This document shows, one piece after another, positions 21,637 through 33,942 of a stretch of 64,000 bases of DNA. The notes below the pieces were generated by a model that ran no database searches, was not told the origin of the DNA, and saw only the letters and a list, made by a program, of their open reading frames with translations. This DNA is from Dipteronia dyeriana. Lineage: Eukaryota; Streptophyta; Magnoliopsida; Sapindales; Sapindaceae. Location: positions 115,206,146-115,270,145 of the forward strand of contig CM065296.1 of assembly GCA_032871835.1 (NCBI GenBank), read 5' to 3'. Both the position numbers and the translations under genes were made by a program. Position 1 is the first letter of the stretch; every line of letters begins with the position of its first letter.

Positions 21637-23961
21637 TTATTTAGCATTTGGTTTGTACGTATTAGCCATCCCATATTGGGGTGATCTAGCCAGACGACGC
21701 CGCTTCTCGTCCGAGAGTAGAGTTGCAAATCTGCAAGAATATCAATCAGAAGTAATTCTATGAGTTGATCATCATATATGATATATCTAGAAAACTTAAT
21801 TTGTTTCACATAAATTTATTAATGTATTTATTATTTACACCTTTTGAGAGCCTCTTGGTTACTCTCTAATTCCGTATTAGAGGGCTCAAAGATGCCTGTA
21901 TCCAAATTCACCCTCGCAACAGGTTTTTTCAACAGTCCTTCACCAACTTTCACAAGGTCTGCCAAGTTCTTCTTTGTGGCTATATCGACCGAAGAAACCA
22001 CCCCACTTAACGTATCCTCCTGTATATGTTTTATCATTCAAAATAATTTAGTCAATAATATATATATATATTGAAATAGATTAAAATTAATAATTTGAAT
22101 GACGAATTTTGTGTGCATAAATAATTTATATATATATGGATTTAGCTGGTGTACTAAACCTTTATCTATCTAAGCAAGAGTGGAGCTAGAAAATCAAGTT
22201 CGGAGAACCATTATATACAAAAAATAGGGGACCGAAATGAAAAAAGTTTAAAATTTAGTAATAATTTTATAATTTTTTATAATGAGTTTTAAAGTTTTTT
22301 TTTTTTTTAGGGAACAGCCCATCCGCCTCTGTATAGAGGGTAGTTACCGGGGAGACATTAAATTTTCAAAGAGAACCTGTATAGTAGCATAACCCATATA
22401 TTTAATAATTTGAGGGTTACCTGAATTCGAAGGTATTTGTCTGAGTGAAGGGCTTGAAATACGGCAGAGATGTGCAAGTCTACCATATCTGCGCTTGCTT
22501 GAGTGAAGACATCAACTAATGGAGTGGAACCACCGCTGGTCAACCAGCCAAGCACACCCCACTTTGCTGCTGCATCGGCACTGTATTTCCCTTGATCTTT
22601 TCCCGAGCCAGTCCCTAAAGATATAACCAGAAATCGTCCATAGTCCATTGGTTTTATCGGAAAGAAGTCTGAATTTCCCCTGATTATTGCCTTGGTCACT
22701 TCACCCATTGCAACTAATGCCTGAAATTAGAAATCAACACACAAGATATTAATAATCAACAAATTTAATATATATTATTTGTGTTGCTTAAAATTAGGAA
22801 AATATATATCATGATATATATATATATACCGGGTTATTTGCTGCAACTCCACCGTCTATTAGGTTGAATTCTCTCACTTGGCCAGATGGGGTTTTTGTTT
22901 CGAAAGTGTGTGCTGGAAGATAAGTGGGTGCTGCTGAGGTTGCTATGCATATATCAGAGAGTAATGCATCTAAGCTTTGCTTTTCCTTCACCTGTTTATT
23001 ATATTCCATATAAATAATATATAACACTATTAGAGGTCAGCTCTATGAACATTAAATTGATCACTTGATTAAACATGATAAAACTATGGAAGATCATGAA
23101 CCTCATAGCTGGAAAAGATGGTCGGCTGGAGTTGCTTGATGTCAAAAGTTGGGATCACAACATTAGTCAGTGTTTGGTGCAATCTTGTGTTTCCTAGTTT
23201 TTCTCTAACAATGTTGTGCAAATATTTCCCATCGTATTTGGGTCCCGATATAGCTTTCATCACCTTTCTAGCGTTGGCAAATAGCTGAAAGCTGTCATAT
23301 ATTTACACAAAAAAAGAGTGAGAGAGAGAGAGAATGTTATTACAGATCAATTGATATTTATATATAGATGAAGAAATTTGTTGATTATGATAATTATAAT
23401 TAGAAAGAAAATATAATTCTGTACCTGGGTTGGGGAAATATTTTAGGGCATTCACTTAGGTAAAAGTCATTGATATCCTTGGCGGCAAAGAGGGGTCGAT
23501 TTTTTTCATTGGGGGTAGTTAGCATAGCAGTCACCAAACCGCCCGTGCTTGTCCCTGCAATCACATCAAAATAATCCGCAATTCTTGCATCCTCGCCGTC
23601 TAATTTCTAAAGAAAAATAACAAAAACCTAGAGTTAGTATACTATAAACGTACAAAACATATCAAATTATATTATAATCCGACGTATTCAAGTTTGTGCA
23701 TGCCCAAAGTTATGGTTCAAAAAAAATGAAGGTACGTACATTTGATATTTGAAACTCATGACTCATGCATATCAAATTAACGCGTGAGAAAAAGTTTATA
23801 GTACTAGTATGCATGATATCTACCTGGAGTTCAGACTCTAGAAAAGCAAGAATGGTTCCTGGAATAAGTCCTCTTATTCCACCACCATCAATGCTAAGAA
23901 TGGTGATAAGTTCTCCAAAAGTTGGTGGTTGGAGAGGAGCATGTGTTAACGTTCTTTCCAT
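21637..23961 (-). CDS. PLP2: patatin-like phospholipase, all catalytic motifs intact
   Basis: Seven exons on the minus strand: 23824-23961, 23425-23606, 23102-23291, 22830-22991, 22421-22720, 21841-22019, 21637-21730. Splice sites are GT-AG and phases match PLP1, giving 414 codons plus stop. Seen: oxyanion loop DGGGIRG at residues 25-31; nucleophile elbow GTSTGG at 64-69 with catalytic Ser66; catalytic Asp216 in [29 protein letters not shown]-terminus [17 protein letters not shown]. The family hydrolyses acyl chains from phospho- and galactolipids, and in several plants responds to stress and pathogens. The start at 23961 is the first ATG after the TATA box and gives an N-terminus like that of PLP1. 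No signal peptide or membrane segment is evident. Intron 5 (22020-22420) is longer than the others and contains a transposon-like sequence ending near CCGCCTCTG. The gene converges with PLP1. It looks functional. Confidence 0.93.
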
Positions 23962-24141
23962 GAGGTTTTCAATCAAGGGTCGATATAAACGTACGCACAC
24001 AGAAACAAAGAGAAAGGGAAGCTAGCTAGGGTTTTCAACTGCCGTATAAGAAAGTTAGAGCAAATATAAGTTTTCAAGAGATCAGGCTTAGAGGGAGAAT
24101 TTTCTGCTTATTGAGTTCCTCTTTGAGAACGCTTGCATGGC

Positions 24142-24149
24142 TATTTATA
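24142..24149 (-). promoter_or_regulatory. TATA box of PLP2
   Basis: The minus strand reads TATAAATA within GGGTCTATAAATAGCC, a canonical plant TATA context, 181-188 bp before the PLP2 start codon. No ATG occurs on the minus strand between the expected transcription start (about 24115) and 23961. Confidence 0.75.
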
Positions 24150-24729
24150 GACCCAACCTATGAGAGTTGATGAATTTAAAAATGGAAAAAAAGAAAGGGT
24201 CATAGTTCTATAAATACAAATACTCTTCTTCTTTTTTCAATATGGGAAAAATCTTTTCCAAATTTGACTAACTAAACATACATGTAATGTGATTAGTTAG
24301 TTTATTGGATAGGGTTTAAGTACGTGTTAGTAGACATATATTGATCAATCAATGAAAAGGCTGATAATTGTCCTCAACAGTAGAAACCGTGTTCAAAGAT
24401 TAAATGTAAGAATTGTAGGTGAGACTGGCTCCCAGAGAATTGTAGGTTAGAATGTGATTCAACTAGGCTAGATATGGCCTAACAAACTAATATTACCACC
24501 TTTTCTTCATTTGTTTTTATATAAATTTTAGCTATAGTGCTTGAATCTGTTTGGCTACATATAAGATGAATGAAGGGGATTTCATCATATATATTAAAAG
24601 CAGAATCATCCTGGAGAATGATTTTTAATTCAATCAAGAACATCAATTTTGATTCGTAAAAGGCGGCATGTCAAATATTGAAGTACATGAATGATACGAA
24701 AACATAAAGTCAATTAGGGCAATCACTAC
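24150..24729. other. Upstream region of PLP2, nothing else recognised
   Basis: No coding sequence or transposon end recognised. A region of ordinary composition between the PLP2 promoter and the TRIM-like element. Confidence 0.5.
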
Positions 24730-24931
24730 TGATAGGGAATTAGATAAGCTTTATTATATGTTATCAGTAGTTATTATCTTGAGAATAAATTATCTCCTTT
24801 AGAGATAAGTTTAGATTTTATTTATCATTATCAATTTTTATTTATCTTTATTGGGATTTAGATGTTTATCTTTTTATATTGTTAGCTATAAAAGACATAT
24901 TCAGAGCCTTTTTGTATTCAGACTTGATGAA
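24730..24931 (+). repeat. Extra partial LTR (U3) copy
   Basis: It matches 24932-25133 closely, ends in GACTTGATGAA and is followed directly by the complete LTR. The junction lies in GATGAATGATG, so a slippage or short-homology event is likely. It gives the left end two tandem TATA-containing U3 regions. Confidence 0.8.
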
Positions 24932-25206
24932 TGATGGGGAATTAAATAAGCTTTATTATGTGTTATTAGTATTTATTATCTTGAGAATAAATTTTCTGCT
25001 TTAGAGATAAGTTTAGATTTTATTTATCATTATCAGGTTTTATTTATCTTTATCAGAATTTAGATGTTTATCTTTTTATATTGTTAGTTATATAATGCAC
25101 CTTCAGAGCCTTTTTGTATTCAGACTTGATGAATTGAATAAATAATTGAATTGAATAAATAATTGAATTGCTGTGTTTTCCAATCCCCTTTTCTGGTCCT
25201 ACATCA
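24932..25206 (+). repeat. Left LTR of TRIM-like element
   Basis: Starts TGATGGGG and ends CTACATCA. It carries a duplicated AATTGAATAAAT stretch near its 3' end that is shorter in the right LTR. Confidence 0.85.
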
Positions 25207-25719
25207 ATTGGTATCAGAGCTATTTTCGTTTCTATAAGCTTCCATAAAAAAAAATATTCTTTTTTTTCCCACACAAATTTGTACCCCAAACTCATAAACA
25301 CCTAACGGTCCTAACCAGACAACATACACGCCCAAAACCTCCCACACCTGAAGTTCACCAGCCCATGCGCCACTGTCGGCCAACGTCGGTCGCCGCCACA
25401 ACAGTCACCAACCACATCATCATAATCGGAAGTCATCGACCGACACTTTTTCCTTCTTCACTGAGCTCCAATTCCATCTACATCAACGCAAATCTGCACA
25501 AAACCGACAGGCCGTAACCTCCTTGCCATCACCGCCGATCGCCGGAGCATGGAACCTCACCGCCGGTCCCAACCGATTCGTTTTGCTATGACTACGAAGA
25601 ATGGACTTTGGGTTGATGACTTGGCTGCTCCAAACAGGAACATGATGTGGTATTCTCTTGTTCATTGGTTGCAACCCATTTGACTCGTCAGGAGTAGAGT
25701 TCTTCTTAGCGGAAGAGAA

Positions 25720-25972
25720 TGATGGGGAATTAGATAAGGATTATTATATTAGTAATTATCATATTGTGTTTAGAATAATTATCTCATTGTGAGATTACTT
25801 TAGGTTTTATTTATCTTTATCAGAAGTTAGTTGTTATCTTTATCATTTTGTTAGCTATAAATAGACTCCTTCAGAGCCTATTGTATTGAGACTTGATGAA
25901 TTGAATAATGAATTGAATTGCTGTGTTTTCCAATCCCCTTTTCTGGTTCTATTTCCTTCTGGTCCTACATCA
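25720..25972 (+). repeat. Right LTR of TRIM-like element
   Basis: Starts TGATGGGG and ends CTACATCA. It has a CTATAAATAG box near 25855. An extra GGTTCTATTTCCTTCT segment lies near its 3' end. Confidence 0.85.
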
Positions 25973-26393
25973 ACTAATTGTGATCTTACGTGCGTATCAA
26001 CTATACATAGCTTGAATTTCATTTTGGTAACAGTACATATCCAATTTATTAACAGGAAAATTTACTTATATATCCCACGTCAAGCTCATGTGCATGAAAA
26101 TACTTGATCATGACATATATAACTTTGTTCATATATTTGTTTTATTGTTTATATGCACTTAATTATGTCATAATGCCGTTTAGTTTTAAATAACTTTACA
26201 TGATTAGTAGTTCTTGATGATTCTCGTTCTTCTACCTAAAAGAAATCTATTTAAAACAGAAAAAAAAAATAACATGGTCTGTTTTTGTGAAGATTTGTCT
26301 TTTGGACGAAATTCCAAGAAAATTCTTGGATTCATTCAATCAATTTAACAAACTATGAAAAATAAAAAAGTATATACGTAGTATAACTCTCTC

Positions 26394-26394
<1 letters not shown>

Positions 26395-26452
<58 letters not shown>
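26395..26452. repeat. TA microsatellite
   Basis: An almost uninterrupted run of about 28 TA dinucleotides. Confidence 0.95.
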
Positions 26453-26455
<3 letters not shown>

Positions 26456-26699
26456 TTGAAAATTACTCCATTGATATATCCTCCCTGCTTCTTAGTTCTT
26501 CCTCCATTTTTTTTTCTTGTGGCTTGTGACTGAAGATCTTCATCCGCACGTTTGCTAAATTATTAAAAGGAAAAAGAAAAAGATATGTAAAGAAATACCA
26601 AATTTAGCTTCAAATATGTAATGTGTAAGCAAAGAATTAATTAATTGTTTAGAATATGTTCAACTGTTGATTTTTCAGCTGTTTAGTTTTGTCTTTGAT

Positions 26700-27130
26700 A
26701 TGAAACTGACGTGTTTCGATTCCCAACGTAAATTCGAATTGAGAATAAAATATGAGATAAAAATAATTGACACAAGATTTACGTGGCAAAACCCTCAATA
26801 TAAGGGAAACATCCACGGACAAAGACCATAAGGATTTTATTAGACCATAAGGATTTTATTAGACCAAAAACGATTACAACCTCTCTCTAATATTTTAGGA
26901 GAGAACTACAACATTTCTCTCAAATAAGAGGAAAGAACAATTTAGGGAGAAAGAAGATAAGAGCTTGTTAGCTTGGGATGATTTATGGAGAGATATGAAG
27001 GGCTATTTATAGCCAAAGAACTCACCCACCTCGTTAATGTTGTGCACCTAAAGTCTCCTCACAATTAATGTAAGTGGTTTGGAAATTGATTTTCAATCCA
27101 TCAAATCTTCAAAAGTCTTCAAATCATACC
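26700..27130 (-). repeat. Possible solo LTR or LTR fragment (copia type, minus strand)
   Basis: It has the wording of the R-U5 side of plant copia LTRs in minus orientation: GATTTACGTGGCAAAACCCTC, then CCACGGAC, a block of CTCTCTAA words, and a minus-strand TATA (GGCTATAAATAGCCC, about 27001-27016). The same order is found in the confirmed copia LTR at 30868-31223 (ACGTGGTTCGG, CGTCCACG, TATTTATAG). A 20-bp ACCATAAGGATTTTATTAG unit is duplicated near 26827-26866. Exact ends and a target duplication were not found. Confidence 0.35.
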
Positions 27131-28211
27131 AATCAAGATTTTTCAATCTAAAAGAAAAATGACTTTATTTCCTTCCGTCTTTGTATATATATGTAATTAA
27201 TATTTTCACGATCAAAGCAAGTAATAAAGAAAAAAGAAGAAGTTTATATATGCACGAAAAAAGACAAGGTACTTATGGCTTTTGGTTTATAATATATATG
27301 CAAGAAATGACACAAAATATAATTAAAGAACCAGAGTTATAGTTAATGTATCTTTTAATTAATCATTTAATTAATATATATGTGCGCGTTCGTGTGGGTG
27401 AGGTTTCTACACTTTCTTTTAATTCTTCAATATATATAACCTATCTTATCCCGTACGTGTTGCTGACTTTTTCTCGCAATTGAAAATGGATTCCAAAATA
27501 TTTGTTAATATGAATTCAAAATATCAGTATCTGACTAATTAATGATATGCACTAACGTTTAAACAATAACAAAATCTACGTAACCCAATTAAAAGCTAGT
27601 TCCACATCAAATCACTTGTTAATTATTAAGTGTTGGATTTGTTTTTTGTTTTTTTCATACGAAATCGATTATGTAATGTTTTATAATATTAAGGAGTGAC
27701 ATAATCAGTTTCTTAAAAGGAACAATGTTATCATGTAATATTATAGAATTGATCTCATATAATCCTATGTTTTTCGGATGAACTTAGAGAAAAATTATTG
27801 TTCCAATACACTGTTACCAAAGTTTCTTACGGAACAAGTTATGAATCGGTAATACCTCCTAAAAATCTTATACGATATTGTTATGATCTACGATTGAATT
27901 TAAATTGTGTATTATAAATATTAAAAAAAAACATATTTTTGACTTTGTATTAGTAATCCTTTATGGATTAAAACTTTTAGATATAATTCTAAGCACGAAA
28001 AACTAAAGGAGGTCCGGGGATGGCTGACTGGCGATGATGTAATTGGGAAAAGTTGAAATCTTCATTTAAAATGTGTTAAACCATTTATTAATTATTTGAT
28101 TGACCAGTAGGCCGGGCTCTGTTTGGCTAGGGTTTGGCAAATTAAGCCACATATGTGGCAAACTGGCAATGGCAGCCATTGAAAGTAAACAGTGGATACA
28201 GAGGACTTGAC
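27131..28211. other. Intergenic, nothing recognised
   Basis: AT-rich DNA without a convincing coding frame, transposon end or RNA gene. Confidence 0.5.
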
Positions 28212-28219
28212 GTTTGGAC

Positions 28220-28776
28220 TAGGGGTGGATATGGTTCGGTTCGGTTTGGTTTTGGATAAAACCGAACTGAACCGAAAATATTTCGGTTCATCCAAAATTG
28301 AACCGGTTTAAACCGAATAAGAAATGGTAACCGAACTGAACTGATTTGATTTTAATCGGTTCAGTTCGGTTCGGTTCATTTCGGTTTTAGATCTAATGGG
28401 TCTTATTGATTTGATGGGCTTAATGAGTTCTTTTTAATATGTTTTTAAATTTGATGGATTGTTGGATTCTAATTTTAGGTCAAAGTTTTAATATTTTTAA
28501 TAGCCTAAACCCAAGCCCAAAATAAAAAACAAATCAAAACTAATAAATAATAATAAAAGAAAAGCTAAAGAAGTTTGTTAGGGTTTTTTTAATTATATTT
28601 ATATAAGTGGTTTAATCGGTTCAAACCGGTTTTAGGAAACCAAACCGTTTTGAACAGAAATTTTTTCGGTTTTTAATTTTTTAAATCGGTTTAAACAGAA
28701 TTCATTTGATGAACCGAACCGAACACTCTTTTTTTTGTTCGAATCGGTTCAGTTCGGAACTTAATGTTCGCCCCTA
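28220..28776. mobile_element. Non-autonomous hAT element, 557 bp
   Basis: Begins TAGGGGTGGATATGG and ends GTTCGCCCCTA, flanked by the perfect 8-bp duplication GTTTGGAC (28212-28219 and 28777-28784). Both ends contain multiple copies of GGTTCGGTT / AACCGAACC that pair with each other. No transposase. The terminal TAGGGGTG resembles the element at 19582 but the subterminal repeats are different, so it is another family. Confidence 0.92.
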
Positions 28777-28784
28777 GTTTGGAC

Positions 28785-30071
28785 TGTATCTTTGACTGCA
28801 AAGAGAATTTTATTTTTGGTTTGTTGTAAGCTTTCGTGGAGCATACCAAACAGGCAGCCCTAGCTTTCCTAGCGCGCGCGTATGGAGTTGGAGGCTTGAA
28901 GGCAATGTAATTCACGTTGTTAAACTAATGGATTAGAGAATAAGTAAGATCATCATTTTGCTTATAAACACATGGATTGTTATAATTAGTAGAGGTTATC
29001 TTAAGATCATCCGATTCATGACATCACATAGTTTTATAGGGAGAAGAGACAACTGATTATGACAACAATCGGTCACATTTTATGTGAGGGAGAGAAGGCC
29101 ACAAATTTTTCCTAAGCAACCTGTTGCCCATTTGTTTGATTCCGTTTGTTTTCAAATCATATCACGTGATATAATAATAAACATAAATGTGTAGGAGTGA
29201 ACTCATATACTGATCAGGTAAAGTCTATGTCCTATTTTAATTTAAAAAAACAAATTGATTATGTATATATATTATGTATATACATATTTATTAAGAATAG
29301 TTATCAAAATACATCTTTAATATAAGTAGTAGTGGATCTTCTTTTTTGAATCAAAGGTGATTTGTTCAAGTCTCATCTAGGTACTTCTTTAATTCATTTT
29401 TATTATGTTTCTTATGTTTCCTACTGTTAATTTATGTTTATTTAAATTCAATTTTATTTTATAATAAATTATAGATTATTATTTCTAATAGTTTGAATTT
29501 GACATACTTAATGCGTCCAATTAATAAACCCTAAAATCTCAGATTTTACTTTATTTGATTAAAATAGTTAATATATTACTATGATTCATTTTATTATATC
29601 TTTAGTATTTTTTTTATTTTATAGTTTTAATTTATTAAGAATCAATAAATCAACAATTTACCAAAAAATTGAAGAATAAAAAAAAATTACATGTCTAGTA
29701 ACAGTTATTAATAAATTATTTTTATATGAATTTAAATTGAATTCGTTATAAAAGTAAAACAAAATTTCTTATTATAAAATCAGATTGTAATTTATTCTCT
29801 TAATTTTTTTTTCATCATTTATGTTGTTTTTCTTACTATTAGTATTTATTAGTTTTAATATTTTTTCTTGTTTTTATTTCTTTTTAAATCTAATATTATT
29901 TAATTTATCCGAGTAAGTGTTTTATTTATTTTATTTTATCTAAAAAAAACTATTTTACTATGATCTTAGTTTTTCAATATTTTTTGATCATATAATTGCG
30001 ATTTTTATTTATTCAAGTATCTTACCTAATTAAAATTTCTAGGTCTGCCACTGTGAATGAGTAATAACTAT
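28785..30071. other. Intergenic AT-rich DNA, nothing recognised
   Basis: Contains a short GCGCGCGCG run near 28873. No gene, RNA or clear transposon end seen. Confidence 0.5.
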
Positions 30072-30074
30072 TTA

Positions 30075-30511
30075 GAGCATTTCTAATACAAAAGTGGTTT
30101 GCATACCAATAATTGTTGACATGACAATAATGTTAAAAGACTTGTTTCCTATGTGACATAAAAATATATTTGATAGACAATCAATTTAAATTTTGGTTTT
30201 CAAAGTCTTCTGTCTAAAATATAATTTTTTTAATGATGTGTCTATTTCTTTTTTCTTTTTTTTTTCTTTACCAAAATTAGATGAAAAATTAATGTAGTTT
30301 TAAATATTTATTAAATCATCTGAAAAAATGGATGTGCAATAGGCCGTCTGAAAGTAGACAGTCATATTGACAATGTCTAATTTTTTTTTGTCATGTCAAC
30401 TTGAGAATGAATATGCATAACTACATTGGAGAAAGATTTATTAACAGAATGTCTATTAGTTTTATGTGACATCTTTTTTTTTCATAAACCAATTTTACAT
30501 TGGAGATGCTC
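30075..30511. mobile_element. Tourist-like (PIF/Harbinger) MITE, 437 bp
   Basis: Left end GAGCATTTCTAATACAAAA, right end inverted GAGCATCTCCAATGTAAAA, flanked by TTA (30072-30074 and 30512-30514). Ends resemble those of the element at 10151-10615. No coding capacity. Confidence 0.78.
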
Positions 30512-30867
30512 TTATATAATTCCACATTATTTAAATGAAAAATGCAAAATATGTCTTATGTCTAAGAGCTTCGAAGTATAATGAAAAGCCATTTCATATT
30601 ATGATTTTTTTTTTCCAAGTCATAAACTCATATTATGATTCTAATGCACACATGTATAATTAATGACTTTTAATCATATATATTCATCGAAGTTCATTAT
30701 TCTTACAAATTAAAAATCACATTTTTTTGTACAAATGATGAAATTAAGAAATAAAAAATAACAAATTTTCTTCATATACAAAGTAGTGAACAATCAATTA
30801 TATATATATATATATATGTGCGATGTGATCACGTTTTAAGCCCTTGTTGGTCGTCTATGGTGATTTT

Positions 30868-31223
30868 TGTTGCGGAAATTACCAGAAATTAAACGGAAAA
30901 GTGCACACAACACAAAAATACAGGTATTTACGTGGTTCGGCAATTGCCTACGTCCACGAGAGGCAGCAAACTATATTATTTCAGAAATGATAAAAACAGA
31001 GTTTTTCTCTCAACTCTCAAGAACTCTCTCTGGAAGCACTGAATACTGAATTGCTTCTTGCCTTGCCCCTTGATATCCCTTGTTTTGCTGATGGTCTTAT
31101 TTATAGGGAAAGGTAGGGAAAACCCTCCCCCATTTTCAACAAGGTGGTTAATGGTTGGTGGTTTGATTTCCACATTGGTGGTGGTGGTAGATAGAAAGTG
31201 GTAGTTGAGCCAATTTGTCAACA
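30868..31223 (-). repeat. Copia LTR (3' LTR)
   Basis: Begins TGTTGCGG and ends GTCAACA, followed by the polypurine tract. Contains a minus-strand TATA-like CCCTATAAATAAG near 31102. Confidence 0.9.
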
Positions 31224-31273
31224 ATCTCCACCTTGGCGAGAATCCACCAATCAATGCTGCCTCCATTACGCTC

Positions 31274-33942
31274 TTAGGCGATATGAGCTCGAGAGATATT
31301 GATCAAGTCCAAGCAATGTTGGAACTTGATCTCTGTTACCACATTTGTTAACATATCTGTAGGATTGTCTGCAGTTCTGATTTTCTGGAGTAGAATGTTC
31401 CCTTCATCTACTATTTTCTGAACAAAATGGTAACGTACGTCTATATGCTTGGTGCGAACATGATGAACTTGGTTCTTTGCCAAACAAATGGCATTCTGGC
31501 TGTCACAGAAAATCTCCACACTTTTCTGAACAATGCCCAAATTCTTGATTAAACCACGAAACTAAATGGCTTCTTTGAAAGCTTCTGTTAAAGCCATATA
31601 CTCTGCCTCAGTAGTAGACAAAGCCACTGATGACTGTAAAGTTGATCTCCAACTTACTGGTCCTCCTGCCATAGTGAACACATAACCAGTAGTAGATCGG
31701 CGCTTATCTAAATCATCAGCATAATCAGAATCAATATGTCCTACGATATGTTTATCAATCGTCTGATCTCTCTCGAACTTCAAACCAACATCTACAGTAC
31801 CATGGATATACCATAAAATCCATTTCACAGCTTGCCAGTGGCCCTTACCAGGATTGTGCATGTAACGGATCACCATACTTACAGCGTGTGAAATGTCGGG
31901 TCTAGTACACACCATCGCATACATTAAGGCACCAACTGCATTTGCATAAGGAACATGATCCATTTCCCTCTTTGCATCATCAGTAGTCGGTGACATCAGT
32001 GCACTCAACTTGAAATGTGGAGCTAACGGTGTGCTTACAGGTTTAGACTTGCTATCAATGCCAAACCTCTGAAGCACAGTCTTCAAATACTGAGTCTGTG
32101 TCAAACAAATGGTACCTTTTGCTCTGCCCCTTTTGATCTTCATACCAAGAATCTTCTTGGCCTCTCCAAGATCCTTCATGTCGAATTCTGAGCTCAATTG
32201 AGCTTTCAGCCTATCGATCTCCACCTTGCTCTTAGATGTTATCAGCATATCATCCATATATAAGAGTAAATAGAAAAATGTACCATCTTGGAGTTTGCGA
32301 AAGTATACACAGTGATCAAAATGAATGCGTGTATACTTCTGAGTCATCATGAAGCTGTCAAGCCACTTGTACCACTGTCGCGGTGATTGCTTCAAACCAT
32401 ACAGGGACTTGTTTAGCTTGCAAGCCCAATTCTCACGTCCTGGAACTTTGAACCTTTCTGGCTGAGACATATAAATTTCTTCGTTCAAAGTACCATGGAG
32501 AAATGCAGTCTTCACGTCGAGTGGAGCTAACTCGAGATCAAATTGTGCAACCAAAGCCAATAGGATCTGAATAGACGAATGCTTGACAACTGGTGAGAAT
32601 ACCTCATTGTAATCTATTCCTTCTTTCTGTGTGTATCCTTTTGCTACCAATCTGGCTTTGTATTTGATGTTGTCTTTGCCAGGAGCACCTTCCTTCTTGG
32701 CATAGACCCATTTGCACCCTATAGCTCTTTTTCCCTTTGGAAGTTGTGTCAACTTCCAAGTTTCATTTTGGTGAAGTGATTTCATCTCCTCATCCATTGC
32801 CATCTTCCACTTGACATTGTCTGTACAGTTCATAGCTTCTTTGTATGTGTACGGGACTTCAACATCAGTCACTGGAAGAGCGTATGCCACCATGTTTGTA
32901 TAACGAGCAAGCCTCCGAATATCTCTTTTCGGTCTGCTGGTGGCAATAGATTCAGGTTGTTGTCTGATCTCAGATAGTGGTGTTGTATCCTCCACCTCAA
33001 CTGATATCTTGTCCTGGCTATCAAGATCATCATCAGAATGATCGACTATCGGAGAAGCCTTTTCTGACTTCTTGGGTGTCTCAAACTCCACCTGTCGTAG
33101 ATAATTTTGATTCTCATTCTCTGTGTCTCGAGGTTTCTGCTTCAGCATTGCAGATTTGTCAAATGTAACATCTCGACTCACGATGATCTTCTTTGACTCG
33201 GAATTCCATAGTCTGAATCCCTTAACTCCTTCACTAAAGCCCACAAAAATAGCATTCTTGGCTCGAGGATCCAATTTGGATTCAGTAACATGAAAGTATG
33301 TTGGACATCCAAATATATGTAATCGGTCATAATCTGAAACAGGTTGTTTGGACCATACCTCCTTGAGAGTTTTCACATCAAGTGCAGAAGCGGGTAGTCT
33401 GTTGACAATATGAGAGGCATACATCAAAGCCTCTGCCCAGAATGCCTTACTAAGGCCAGATTGAGAAATCATACATCGAACTTTCTCCACCAAAGTACGG
33501 TTCATCCGTTCTGCAACACCGTTTTGCTGTGGCCTACCAGGAACTGTAAAATGTCTGATTATCCCTTCATCATGACAGTATTTAATGACAGGATCTGATT
33601 TGTATTCTCCGTCATTGTCTGATCTGAGCCTTCTGATTTTTCTACCTGTCTGGGTTTCAATCATCTTCTTCCATTGAAGAAAGATATCTAGAACTTCATC
33701 TTTATGCTTCATGGTATATACCCAGACATACCTGGAGAAATCATCAATAAAAGTCACAAAATAATGTTTACCTCCCAATGAATCATTTTTGGAGTGTGAA
33801 TGTAATCCAGTGTTGCTTTTGTACGATGAATGGCGGTGCCGAACTTGACTCTCGTCTGATTTCCCATGACACAATGCTCGCACAAATCAAGTTTACCTGT
33901 CTTGGAACCTTTCAGAATACCTTGCTTCACCAAACCTTGCAA
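31274..33942 (-). pseudogene. pol: copia pol: integrase, RT, RNase H (disrupted)
   Basis: The minus strand reads LCEHCVMGNQTRVKF (integrase zinc-finger end) at 33754-33942, then the integrase core (FVTFIDDFSRYVWVY, RSDNDGEY, GRPQQNGVAERMNRT), the copia RT domain (WKMAMDEEMKSL..., LDVKTAFLHGTL, LLLYMDDMLI) and RNase H (HIDSDYADDLDKRRSTTGYVF), and ends after KHIDVRYHFVQKIV. Breaks: a deletion with frame change near 33775 removes the start of the SDLWGP-type segment of the integrase; a TAG at about 31559-31561 replaces the Trp normally following EAFKEAI. The RT catalytic YMDD is intact over a 773-codon frame (31562-33883). Enzymatic order and motifs leave no doubt about family. Confidence 0.92.

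Larger units (their letters stand above)
24730..25972 (+). mobile_element. TRIM-like short LTR retrotransposon with duplicated U3
   Basis: Two LTRs, 24932-25206 (275 bp) and 25720-25972 (253 bp), both starting TGATGGGGAATTA and ending GGTCCTACATCA. A primer-binding site TGGTATCAGAGC is at 25209-25220, two bases inside the left LTR. A purine-rich AGCGGAAGAGAA precedes the right LTR. The left LTR is preceded by a partial copy (24730-24931) of its own first ~200 bp, including the CTATAAAAG box. Outer flanks ACTAC (24725-24729) and ACTAA (25973-25977) are a 5-bp target duplication with one mismatch. The internal part is only ~513 bp, GC-richer than its surroundings, with no gag or pol domain, so it must depend on proteins supplied elsewhere. 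Confidence 0.85.

Noticed and set aside
23961..24000. N-terminal extension of PLP2 from position 24000
   Set aside because: The codon there is GTG, not ATG, and 23961 is the first ATG downstream of the TATA box. The shorter start gives an N-terminus matching PLP1.
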